Assembly: GCA_044506885.1 (NCBI GenBank)
Contig: JBIQKC010000002.1
Span: 1-64,000, forward strand
Length of the DNA: 64,000 nucleotides
Source of the DNA: Croceibacterium_A sp044506885
GTDB lineage: Bacteria > Pseudomonadota > Alphaproteobacteria > Sphingomonadales > Sphingomonadaceae
Direction of reading: 5' to 3'
The position numbers and the translations under genes are program-made. Below, one piece after another: positions 15,132 to 22,351 of this stretch. The notes beneath the pieces were generated by a model. It did not search any database. It saw nothing but the letters and a program-made list of their open reading frames with translations, and was not told the DNA's origin. Every line of letters starts with the position of its first letter. Positions within the stretch are counted from its first letter, which is position 1.

Positions 15132-15682
15132 TGTGCGCCGTCCTCCAGAATGCCGGGGCCGAGCAGCATCAGCAGCTTGGCGTCGATGACGTGGCCGCGC
15201 GCGCGATGCCCGGCGATCGCCTGGCCGATGCGGGCGAGCGGCACGCGGTGGACCACGATCTCCTCCCCGTCCACGCCGCCGCCTTCACCCACGCGCGTCA
15301 GCCCGGTGGCCTTCAGCAGAGTGAAGGTTTCGGACAACATGCCGGGGGAAGAGCAGAACTCTCCAAGGTCTTCCCACTGCGCCGCGCGATAGCCGGTTTC
15401 TTCCTCCAGCTCGCGCCGCGCGCTTTCGAGCGTATCCTCGCCGTCCTTCTCGTCGCCGATCAGGCCGGCGGGGAGTTCGAGGCACGGTTTGCCGAGCGGC
15501 ACGCGGAACTGCTCCACCAGCAGCACCTCGCCGGCGTCGATGGCCAGGATCACCGCCGCGCGAATCCCGCGCGCGCGCCCGGCGTATTCCCACCGCCCGC
15601 GCCGCTTGGCGAGGACGAACCGGCCGGCCCATTCGACCTGCTCGGGCTCGGTGGCGTCGGGGGGAAGGGGGCGTTCTTTCAC
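15128..15682 (-). CDS. NUDIX hydrolase (ADP-ribose pyrophosphatase-like)
   Basis: About 184 residues. A perfect NUDIX box G-x5-E-x7-RE-x-x-EE-x-G runs from GDEKDGE to RELEEETGY and binds the metal ions. The upstream ELPAGL and downstream SPGMLSE segments fit ADP-ribose or GDP-mannose pyrophosphatases, which clear reactive nucleotide sugars in the cytoplasm. No ATG is available. The GTG at 15682 has AGGG upstream and gives the usual length; a GTG eight codons earlier is possible. It leads the message that continues into the panE-like gene with a four-base overlap. Confidence 0.85.
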   Translation of the reverse strand: MKERPLPPDATEPEQVEWAGRFVLAKRRGRWEYAGRARGIRAAVILAIDAGEVLLVEQFRVPLGKPCLELPAGLIGDEKDGEDTLESARRELEEETGYRAAQWEDLGEFCSSPGMLSETFTLLKATGLTRVGEGGGVDGEEIVVHRVPLARIGQAIAGHRARGHVIDAKLLMLLGPGILEDGAQ

Positions 15683-15812
15683 GGCGATGGCCCTAAGCGG
15701 CAACACCCCGCCATGTCGAGCGTCGTTGAGGCAGCATGTTCCTCCCCATCGCTTCGCGACAGGGACGATTGTTGGCAATGGGAGCCTGCGGCGCAATCCC
15801 GCTACGATTGCC

Positions 15813-16490
15813 TCACAACTCGATCAGCCGGTCCGGCAGTTCGTTGACGTCGTGCTCGTCACGCGGGAAGTGCTCGGCCAGCACCGCGCTGGCTTTCTCC
15901 ACCGCCGCGATCATGCCGTCGGCCAGCCGCCCGTCCCCGACGTGGACGAGGAGCGCCGCCATCGCCTCGCCCCAGGTCTCCGGCGCGACTTTCGAGGCGA
16001 TGGCTTCGTCGGCGATGATTTCCGCCCGATGCTCGCGCATCGACAGGTAGATGAGGATGCCGGTGCGCCCGTGAGTGCGCCGTTCCGCGCCGACCTTGAA
16101 CAGGTCCACCGCATGGCCAAGCGCGCGGGCGGTCTTGATCGGGCCGGGCACCAGCGCGAAGCGCAAGGGCTGCCATTGCAGCAGCAGCCACATGGCGAAG
16201 AACTTCACGATGGCGATGGCGGTGGCGATGCCGAGGATCTCGCGGTCGGTCCACTCGTGGTTCCAGCCGCCCAGCACGCTTTCGATGATCCCGAGGTAGA
16301 ATTGCGGGAACAGCGCGAAGACCGCCAGCGCGGTGAAGGCGACCAGCGCACACCATGCGAACACGACATCGCTGTAGCCGTCCGAACGGTCGGCGATGAC
16401 GGTGACGATTTCGCCCGAAGTGTGCGATTCCGCGGCCGCCACCGCGTCGCTCACGCGCTGGTGATCGTCGAGGGAGATGTAGCGCCCCAT
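15813..16490 (-). CDS. TPM-domain membrane protein
   Basis: 225 residues. The N-terminal part (HQRVSDAVAAAESHTSGEIV) and the later RTHGRTGILIYLSMREHRAE segment are the two halves of a TPM domain, here split by two membrane helices at about residues 45-65 and 85-105. The ATG shares one base with the stop of the upstream TPM gene (TAATG). It is the last gene of a four-gene coupled set LemA, TPM, TPM, TPM. TPM proteins are membrane-associated and some act as phosphatases or repair factors; the role of this bacterial set is not proven. Confidence 0.85.
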   Translation of the reverse strand: MGRYISLDDHQRVSDAVAAAESHTSGEIVTVIADRSDGYSDVVFAWCALVAFTALAVFALFPQFYLGIIESVLGGWNHEWTDREILGIATAIAIVKFFAMWLLLQWQPLRFALVPGPIKTARALGHAVDLFKVGAERRTHGRTGILIYLSMREHRAEIIADEAIASKVAPETWGEAMAALLVHVGDGRLADGMIAAVEKASAVLAEHFPRDEHDVNELPDRLIEL

Positions 16491-17317
16491 TACCAGCTCC
16501 CGCTCGCACCGCCGCCGCCGAAGCTGCCGCCCCCGCCGGAGAAACCGCCCCCGAAGCTTCCGAAGCCGCCGCCGCTGCCGCCGCCCCAACTGCCGCCGCC
16601 TGAGCCCTTGCCGCTGTTCAGCGCGGCATTGACCGCGGTCCACAGGATCACGTCGCCGATCGCGCCCGCCGTGCTGTCGCGATAGCGCCGGCCGCCGGCG
16701 ATACGGCCGAGCAGGGGCACGAGGACGAAGAAGAACACTGCGGCGAGCCAGAACAGCACGCCGATCGGAAAGCCGCCGCTTTCGCGCGGGGCGGAGGCTT
16801 GCGCGGCAATGGCGGCCGCTTCCTCCGGCGGCAGTTCGAGTTGGCGGATGATCGCGTCCGTTCCGGCCATGATGCCGCCCGCCATGTCGCCCGCCTTGAA
16901 GCGCGGGGTGATGTCGCGATTGATGATGTCGTAGGCAAGGCCGTCGGGGATGATGTGCTCCAGCCCGTAGCCGACCTCGATCCGCAGCTTGCGCTCGTTG
17001 GGTGCGACCAGCAGGATGATGCCGTCATCGTTCTCGGCATCGCCCAGGCCCCAGTATCGGCCGAGCTGATAGCCGTAATCGGCGATGTCGTAGCCATCGA
17101 GACTCGGCACCGTGGCGACCACGAATTGCCGTTGGCTGCGCTCCTCGAACTCTTCCAGCTTCTGCGTCAGCAAGGCCTCGCTCGCCGGATCGACGATGTC
17201 GGCCAGATCGACCACCGGCGCGGTCCCCCGCTCGGGGAACTGGGGTTGCGCCTGGACTACGCCGGCAAGCGCGAGCCAGCATAGCGCGATGAGAGCAACG
17301 AAACGCCTCACCATCAC
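16490..17317 (-). CDS. YgcG-type TPM-domain membrane protein with Gly/Ser-rich tail
   Basis: 275 residues. A signal peptide (cleavage near VVQAQ) is followed by a TPM domain with YGYQLGRYWGLGDAENDDGI and KLRIEVGYGLE, then one membrane helix near residues 185-205, then a tail made of glycine, serine and phenylalanine repeats (GGGFGSFGG type). This layout is the classic YgcG form. The Gly-rich tail is common in the family and is probably disordered in the cytoplasm. It overlaps the gene before by four bases and the gene after by one. It is often found beside LemA, as here, which suggests a shared envelope-stress or membrane role. Confidence 0.87.
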   Translation of the reverse strand: MMVRRFVALIALCWLALAGVVQAQPQFPERGTAPVVDLADIVDPASEALLTQKLEEFEERSQRQFVVATVPSLDGYDIADYGYQLGRYWGLGDAENDDGIILLVAPNERKLRIEVGYGLEHIIPDGLAYDIINRDITPRFKAGDMAGGIMAGTDAIIRQLELPPEEAAAIAAQASAPRESGGFPIGVLFWLAAVFFFVLVPLLGRIAGGRRYRDSTAGAIGDVILWTAVNAALNSGKGSGGGSWGGGSGGGFGSFGGGFSGGGGSFGGGGASGSW

Positions 17318-17856
17318 GCAGCCTCGCGGACAATGGTCGGCGCATTGTCGTTGGCCGGTATGGTGGGATGCTTACGCATCTGCGCGATCAGGGCTTCGAC
17401 GCCTGCGACAACACCGCTTTCCAGATCGCCTTCCCTGAAACGGGGTAATACTATCTGGTCGAGAATATCCTTGCAGAACAAGTCCGTAAACGTGTTCTCG
17501 ATGCCTTTACCAACCTCGATCCGCACTTGCCGTTCGTTGGGCGCAACAAGCATCAGCAATCCGTCGTTCCTTTCGCTGTCGCCAAGACCCCACGACCGGG
17601 CATAAAGTAACGAGAAGTCAGCCACGTCGTATCCGTGAAGGGAATCGACCGTTACCACCGCCATCTGCGGCCCGTGGGCTGCCTCGGCTGCGTCGAGCGC
17701 CACAGCAAGCTCGCGCTCCGTCCCGACCGACAGGATACCGGCGCCATCGCGAACCCGTCCGCCTTCCGCCTCGAAATAGGGAAAGGCGGACGGTTCGGCC
17801 TCGGCAGAGCAGGCAGCCATCATGGCCGCGGCCAACAGTGCGACCAGGGCTTTCAC
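17314..17856 (-). CDS. TPM-domain lipoprotein
   Basis: 180 residues with a lipobox (MMAAC, Cys16) and one TPM domain containing YARSWGLGDSERNDGLLML and VRIEVGKGIE. It lacks the membrane helix and Gly-rich tail of its neighbour, so it is a short, lipid-anchored paralogue. Its ATG overlaps the LemA stop, and its stop overlaps the next TPM start, each by four bases. Function is unknown beyond family membership. Base composition dips slightly below its neighbours (more AT-rich codons), which may hint at a more recent duplication or faster drift. Confidence 0.83.
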   Translation of the reverse strand: MKALVALLAAAMMAACSAEAEPSAFPYFEAEGGRVRDGAGILSVGTERELAVALDAAEAAHGPQMAVVTVDSLHGYDVADFSLLYARSWGLGDSERNDGLLMLVAPNERQVRIEVGKGIENTFTDLFCKDILDQIVLPRFREGDLESGVVAGVEALIAQMRKHPTIPANDNAPTIVREAA

Positions 17857-18461
17857 TCTCCTGCGCGCATATCCAGCGTCGGCGCGACTTCGGCGCCTTC
17901 GGTGGCGGCTTCGTAGGGCGTCAGCGGCTCGGCCCCGTGGACGATCTTGGCGCCGATGATGTCGGGGAAGGTGCGGATCGTGGTGTTATACTGGCGCACC
18001 GCCTCGTTGTAATCGCGCAGGGCCACCCGGATACGGTTCTCGCTGCCTTCGAACTGGGTCATGAAGCGGCCGAAGTTCTCCTGGCTGCGCAGTTCGGGAT
18101 AGGCTTCGACCGACACGAGCAGCCGGCTGAGCGCGCCGCCAAGCTCGTTCTGCGCCTGCTGGTAGGCCTGCATCTTGGCCGGATCGCCCAGGTCGTCGCC
18201 GTCGATCTGCACTTCCGGCCGGGTGGCGGAAGCGCGCGCGGAAACCACCGCGTCGAGCGTCGTGCGTTCCTGTTCGGCGGAGGAAAGGACGATTTCCTGC
18301 AAGTTGGGAATCAGGTTGGCGCGTTCCTGGAACGCGGCTTCCACATCGGCCCACTTGGCCTTGGCGTTTTCTTCCGCCGTCGGCACGGAATTGATGCCGC
18401 ACGACGCCAGCGACAACGCGGCGAGGGCGACCAGGGCGGGACGGAACACACGCTGGAACAT
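17853..18461 (-). CDS. LemA family lipoprotein
   Basis: 202 residues. A lipobox (SLASC, Cys21) precedes a helical LemA domain with the characteristic ANLIPNLQEIV and ALRDYNEAVRQYNTTI motifs and FPDIIGAKI near the end. LemA proteins form long helical bundles in the periplasm, anchored to the membrane. It is the first gene of the LemA-TPM-TPM-TPM set and overlaps the next gene by four bases. The exact role is unknown; pairing with TPM proteins is frequent in bacteria. Confidence 0.9.
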   Translation of the reverse strand: MFQRVFRPALVALAALSLASCGINSVPTAEENAKAKWADVEAAFQERANLIPNLQEIVLSSAEQERTTLDAVVSARASATRPEVQIDGDDLGDPAKMQAYQQAQNELGGALSRLLVSVEAYPELRSQENFGRFMTQFEGSENRIRVALRDYNEAVRQYNTTIRTFPDIIGAKIVHGAEPLTPYEAATEGAEVAPTLDMRAGE

Positions 18462-18626
18462 TCTCGGTTACTCCCCCGAAAGAAGTGCCGCGAACCCGCG
18501 CGGCCGGCAAACTGTGTTATTTAGATAGCACACGCGTTCCGCCATTCAAGAACAACCGGCGCGCTTGTCGTGGCCGCGCCGTCGTGGCAGCAGGGAAATA
18601 GTCCGGGTGCGAGAAGGAGAGCCGCA

Positions 18627-19040
18627 GTGCTGAAGGAATTCCGCGAGTTCATCGCCAGGGGGAACGTGCTCGATCTGGCCGTCGCCGTGATTATCGGCGG
18701 GGCGTTCGGGACGATCGTCACCTCGTTGACCGAAGACCTTATCATGCCGATCGTCGGGGCGATCTTCGGCGGGTTCGATTTCTCCAGCAAGTTCATCCTG
18801 CTGAGCGCGCCGGCGGGCTACGAAGGCTCGCCGACCGACTATGCCGCGCTGAAGGAAGCGGGCGCGGCAATGATCGGCTATGGCGCGTTCATCACCGCCG
18901 TGATCAACTTCCTGATCCTCGCCTTCGTAATCTTTCTGCTGGTGCGCACCGCGAACAAGGCGATGAAGAGGCAGGAAGAGGTCGCCGGCCCGACCGAAGT
19001 CGAGCTGCTGACCGAAATCAGGGATGCGCTGAAGAAGTGA
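18627..19040 (+). CDS. mscL: Large-conductance mechanosensitive channel MscL
   Basis: 137 residues, the normal MscL size. The GTG at 18627 has AAGGAGA just upstream and begins VLKEFREFIARGNVLDLAVA, the standard amphipathic N-helix and first pore helix; a longer frame upstream is not supported. The second membrane helix (GAFITAVINFLILAFVIFLL) and the charged C-terminal helix follow. It opens under hypo-osmotic membrane tension to release solutes. It is divergent from the LemA operon. A 17-bp inverted repeat lies 20 bases after the stop. Confidence 0.95.
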   Translation: MLKEFREFIARGNVLDLAVAVIIGGAFGTIVTSLTEDLIMPIVGAIFGGFDFSSKFILLSAPAGYEGSPTDYAALKEAGAAMIGYGAFITAVINFLILAFVIFLLVRTANKAMKRQEEVAGPTEVELLTEIRDALKK

Positions 19041-19059
19041 GTTTGGGGTGGTTAGGCAG

Positions 19060-19130
19060 CAGGCAGTAGGCAGTAGAGCCTTCGATACCGGCGGAGCCTC
19101 TGGTTTCCCGCCCCTACTGCCTACTGCCTG
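19060..19130. repeat. 17-bp perfect inverted repeat after mscL
   Basis: CAGGCAGTAGGCAGTAG at 19060-19076 faces its exact reverse complement at 19114-19130 across a 37-base spacer. Each arm is itself two copies of a GGCAGTA unit. No U-tract follows, so it is not a standard terminator. It may be an intergenic repeat or an RNA-stabilising structure. Confidence 0.7.
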
Positions 19131-19143
19131 ATACCCCGCTCAC

Positions 19144-19171
19144 TTCACATTCATCCGCGAACGCCTATATG
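19144..19171 (+). promoter_or_regulatory. Predicted promoter of ssrA
   Basis: TTCACA (5 of 6 to TTGACA) and TATATG (4 of 6 to TATAAT) are 16 bases apart. The expected start point, around 19178, coincides with the first base of the acceptor piece. Confidence 0.45.
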
Positions 19172-19177
19172 AACCCC

Positions 19178-19521
19178 GCCGGTCTTGGCCGGCTATGGCG
19201 ATAAACTGCGGTGTGCAATAGGCGCAGCGGACCCGGGGGCAGTACCCGGCGGCTCCACCACAAAGCACGGGAAACCGCGCTTCCTGACGGGGCCGAACCA
19301 GGATCGACGTGTGTTGAAAAGCATTGTTTTCGCCCGGGCTGAGTAACCCGTTAAAGGCTCAAAACACACAAGTGCCAACGACAACGAAGCACTTGCTCTC
19401 GCTGCGTAACCTGACGGCCTAACGGCCTGATCTTACAAAGCTTTGAGCACGGTTCGGACCGAACCGGGTAACAGAATCGGAAACCGGGGGCTCGGGGCGG
19501 GCCTAGCAACAGAACCGCCCC
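19178..19521 (+). ncRNA. ssrA: Transfer-messenger RNA, circularly permuted two-piece gene
   Basis: The acceptor piece comes first (about 19178-19260): it has the T-arm with CCGGGGGCAGTACCCGG and ends in an encoded CCACCA. After about 28 spacer bases the coding piece starts at 19289 with GGGGCCG, which pairs with CGGCTCC at the end of the acceptor piece to form a 7-bp acceptor stem with one G-U pair. The tag frame at 19374-19409 reads ANDNEALALAA and stops with TAA, a typical alphaproteobacterial proteolysis tag. The RNA rescues stalled ribosomes together with SmpB. Hairpins rich in AACAGAA loops follow the tag (19440-19521), and a related hairpin lies downstream at 19597-19622, so the 3' end is uncertain. 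Confidence 0.93.
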
Positions 19522-19636
19522 ACCTTCCGACAGGGTGAGTGGACTGCCGCCCAGCTATGCGCAACGGTCCTCGCCCCGGAATCTCGGATTTATGGCGGGG
19601 GTACGTAGCAACAGAAACCCCCACTTTCCTCGACGA

Positions 19637-19885
19637 TCAGGTTTCCTCGCGCGCCGCTTTGGCTTCGCGCTCGGCGCGTTCGTAGCGCAGGCAATCGAGA
19701 ATCTTCACGCCGGCGAGCAGGACCGCAACCAGGCACGCCCCGAACAGCGCCTTGCCGCCCCAGCCCGGATAGTCGTTCAGGTAGTGCGCCCCGCGGCTCG
19801 CCGCGCCGAGCGCCAGGGCGTAGATGATGACGAACGCTTCCACTCTGGTCTTGATGACGAACAGTCTCTTGACCTTGCGAAGCAT
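19637..19885 (-). CDS. Small two-helix membrane protein, unknown function
   Basis: 82 residues. The ATG at 19885 has GGAGAAAGG nearby; the open frame continues upstream but without a better site. The product starts with a basic stretch (MLRKVKRLFVIKTRVEAF), has two predicted membrane helices (about residues 18-32 and 48-66) and a charged tail. I recall similar small proteins in many sphingomonads, always unnamed. It stands alone between ssrA and astB, in the opposite direction to ssrA. No function can be assigned. Confidence 0.72.
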   Translation of the reverse strand: MLRKVKRLFVIKTRVEAFVIIYALALGAASRGAHYLNDYPGWGGKALFGACLVAVLLAGVKILDCLRYERAEREAKAAREET

Positions 19886-19994
19886 CGAAACCCTTTCTCC
19901 ACCATAACCCAGCAACGAGCGTGCCAATGGCCGATTTCCGCCACTCAACGTGGTGAACGGATCGTTTACTGTAAAGCAGCCCGACGCAAGTGTC

Positions 19995-21245
19995 TCAACT
20001 CAGGGCGAAAAGCCCGAGCGCGCTGAGCAGTGCATCGTGTGCGGCGGACACTGTGCGGGCGAGCGCAGGGTGGCCGAGGTCCGCCGGGTCGATCTGTTCG
20101 GGCCAGTGCTGCGCGATGATTCGCGCGATCGCATCGGCCTTGCCGTCGTCGAGCAGAAAGCGCGGGTCGATCGTGTTCGGATCGGCGACCACGCGCAGCC
20201 GCAGGCACGCGGGCCCGCCGCCATTGGCCATCGACTGGCGCACGTCGACCGGAATTACCCGCCGGATCGGGCCGTTGCCGGCCAGCATGGCGTCGAGGTA
20301 CGCGCGGACCGTGGTGCTCTCCCACGCCTCGTTCGGTATCACAAGCGCCTGTTCGCCTTCGGGCAGGGTCACGAGCTGGGCGTTGAACAGGTATGACCGC
20401 ACGGCTTCGGCAAGGCTTACCGCGCTGCCCGGCACTTCGACGATCTCGACTTCGGGGAAGCGTTCGCGGATGGCGGCATAAGTCGCGGCGGGATCGGCGA
20501 ATGCGTTTGCATGGGTGAACAGCACCCATTCGTTGGCCACCGCGACCACATCGTTGTGGAACGCGCCGGCGGCGATGGCCTCTTCCGACTGCTGGACGAA
20601 CAGCGCCCGCGCCGGATCGAGCCCGTGGCGGCGGGCGACCAAACGGCTCGCCTGCTCGTGCTGGCGCGCGGGGAAGGGGCCGCCTCCCTTGCCGTAGACG
20701 AACACTTCCAGCCCCGGCGCATCGTGGGTGGTGCACAGCCGCATGTGGTTGGCCGCGCCTTCGTCGCCGAAGCACGGCGGCGCCGGGCCATGGACCGCGA
20801 AGTGGCGCTCGTCGGCGAACGCGAGGCGCAGCTGCGCCAGCGTATCGGGCCATTCGTGCGCGCGGTGCGGCATGGTGACGAGATTGGCGACGGTCAGGTG
20901 GCAGCGCCCGTCCGCCGTGTCCGGCGCGGGGGAGACGGTGGCGGCGTTGGCGGTCCACATCGAGGATGCCGACCATGCGCCCGCCAGCAGCGCGCGCTCC
21001 ATCGAAGCATCGGCGGCCAGTTCGTCCAGCCAGCGCCTGTCCGGGCGGGGCAGGGGCGCGAAGAACCCTTGCGCCAGCCCCAGCGCCATGTTCCCGCGCA
21101 TCTTCTCCAGCCCCTGAAGTGCGGCGGCCCGCGGGTAGGAGATATCGCCCGCGTGCGCGGCGGCGGCAAGGTTGCCGAGGCTGAGCCCGGCATAGTTGTG
21201 GCTCGGGCCGACGATGCCGTCGAAGTTGATTTCGCGAAGGGACAT
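19995..21245 (-). CDS. astB: N-succinylarginine dihydrolase
   Basis: 416 residues. AstB hydrolyses N2-succinylarginine to N2-succinylornithine, CO2 and ammonia, the second step of the arginine succinyltransferase route. The start NFDGIVGPSHNYAGLSLGN, the FVQQSEEAIAAGAFHNDVVAVAN segment and the active-site cysteine in NGGGPACLRLRVV are all characteristic, and the length is normal. It follows astA on the same strand, separated by a 66-base palindrome. Together with the M20 hydrolase these form an arginine-use set, though AstC, AstD and AstE are not in the window. Confidence 0.95.
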   Translation of the reverse strand: MSLREINFDGIVGPSHNYAGLSLGNLAAAAHAGDISYPRAAALQGLEKMRGNMALGLAQGFFAPLPRPDRRWLDELAADASMERALLAGAWSASSMWTANAATVSPAPDTADGRCHLTVANLVTMPHRAHEWPDTLAQLRLAFADERHFAVHGPAPPCFGDEGAANHMRLCTTHDAPGLEVFVYGKGGGPFPARQHEQASRLVARRHGLDPARALFVQQSEEAIAAGAFHNDVVAVANEWVLFTHANAFADPAATYAAIRERFPEVEIVEVPGSAVSLAEAVRSYLFNAQLVTLPEGEQALVIPNEAWESTTVRAYLDAMLAGNGPIRRVIPVDVRQSMANGGGPACLRLRVVADPNTIDPRFLLDDGKADAIARIIAQHWPEQIDPADLGHPALARTVSAAHDALLSALGLFALS

Positions 21246-21255
21246 TCACCTGTCT

Positions 21256-21321
21256 CCGTTCGTGTCGAGCGAAGTCGAGACACGGGGTGCGGCGTGTCTC
21301 GACTTCGCTCGATACGAACGG
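21256..21321. repeat. Palindromic intergenic repeat, 29-bp arms
   Basis: Arms CCGTTCGTGTCGAGCGAAGT... (21256-21284) and its complement (21293-21321) match at 28 of 29 bases around an 8-base loop. The arms include the TCTCGACTTCGCTCGA core, which I recognise as a frequent dispersed repeat in sphingomonad genomes. It lies between astA and astB and may end or modulate transcription inside that operon. Confidence 0.75.
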
Positions 21322-21337
21322 AACGCGGTCGGCAAGA

Positions 21338-22351
21338 TCACCGCCCCACGCTCCACACCGTGTCGCCCGACTCGATGTCGAGCATGTCGGCGGCTGCGGA
21401 GTCGATCGCGAGTCCCTCGCCGGTGTCCTCGCAGGCGCCGTAGCAGCAGCGGAAACCCGACAGCCGCCCGGTCGCCAGCAGCGCCTTCTCGCCCTTGATG
21501 CAGTCCGTCTGCGCGACGGCGCTTTGCCGCGCCCCGGCGATACTGCGCACGCTGTCGGTGCGGGCGGTCATGGTCGGGCCGCCGTCGAAGATGTCGATGT
21601 AGCCTTCGTAGGCGTAGCCTTCCTCTTCCAGCATCCGCATCGCCGCCCGGCCGGAAGGGTGGGGAACGCCGATGGCGCTGCGCGCGCCGTCGCTCAGCAT
21701 CGCGACATAGACCGGGTGCCTGGGCATCAGGTCGGCGATGAACTGGTTGCCGTTGATAGCGTTGAAGTAATCCGCTTCCTGAAAGCTCATGCCGAAGAAG
21801 CGCCCGGCTATGCCGTCCCAGAATGGCGATCCGCCGCGCTCGTCGATCACTCCGCGCAGTTCGGCAAGGATGCGGTCGGCGAAGCGCGCGCGATGCATGG
21901 CGATGAACAGATAGCGGCTGCGCGCCAGCAGCAGGCCAAGGCCGCCGGCGCGCTCGTTCGGGTGCAGGAACAGTCCGCCGACTTCGCTCGATCCTTCGAG
22001 ATCGGTGACCAGGTTGAGCATCTCGCACCGCACCGTGCGTTGCAGTTCCTCCGAATGCTGGGTCAGCGTGGCGAGGCGGTAGGAGTAGAACGGCCACTGC
22101 TGGCCGACCTGCGTCATCATCTGGCAGGTGCCGCGCAGCGCGCCGCTCTGCGCATGTTCGAGCACCAGCACGAACTGTTCGTCCGCCAGCGTGTCGTCGT
22201 CGCGGCCATAGGCGGCTTCGGCCCGTTCCAGCTTGTGCGCCAGCGCCTTGCGGTCGGCGGGCAGGTTGGTGAAGCCGCCGCCGGTCAGCTTGGCCATTTC
22301 GTACAGCGATTCGAGATCGCCGGGATGCGCGGCGCGCAGGCGGAATGTCAT
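21338..22351 (-). CDS. astA: Arginine N-succinyltransferase
   Basis: 337 residues. AstA transfers succinyl from succinyl-CoA to the alpha-amino group of arginine, opening the AST catabolic route. The N-terminus (FRLRAAHPGDLESLYEMAKL), the ADRKALAHKL stretch, GLFLHPNERAGGLGLLLARS and YIDIFDGGPTM are conserved AstA features in the GNAT-like fold. The ATG at 22351 overlaps the M20 hydrolase stop as ATGA, so translation is coupled. Its downstream neighbour is astB. Confidence 0.95.
   Translation of the reverse strand: MTFRLRAAHPGDLESLYEMAKLTGGGFTNLPADRKALAHKLERAEAAYGRDDDTLADEQFVLVLEHAQSGALRGTCQMMTQVGQQWPFYSYRLATLTQHSEELQRTVRCEMLNLVTDLEGSSEVGGLFLHPNERAGGLGLLLARSRYLFIAMHRARFADRILAELRGVIDERGGSPFWDGIAGRFFGMSFQEADYFNAINGNQFIADLMPRHPVYVAMLSDGARSAIGVPHPSGRAAMRMLEEEGYAYEGYIDIFDGGPTMTARTDSVRSIAGARQSAVAQTDCIKGEKALLATGRLSGFRCCYGACEDTGEGLAIDSAAADMLDIESGDTVWSVGR

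Noticed and set aside
16499..16620. Apparent tandem repeat rich in CCGCC and CCGCCG
   Set aside because: It encodes the Gly/Ser/Phe-rich tail normal for YgcG proteins, so it is coding low complexity rather than a DNA repeat.
18521..18796. Minus-strand frame overlapping the start of mscL
   Set aside because: It is antisense to the first pore helix of mscL, has no motif and has no ribosome binding site.
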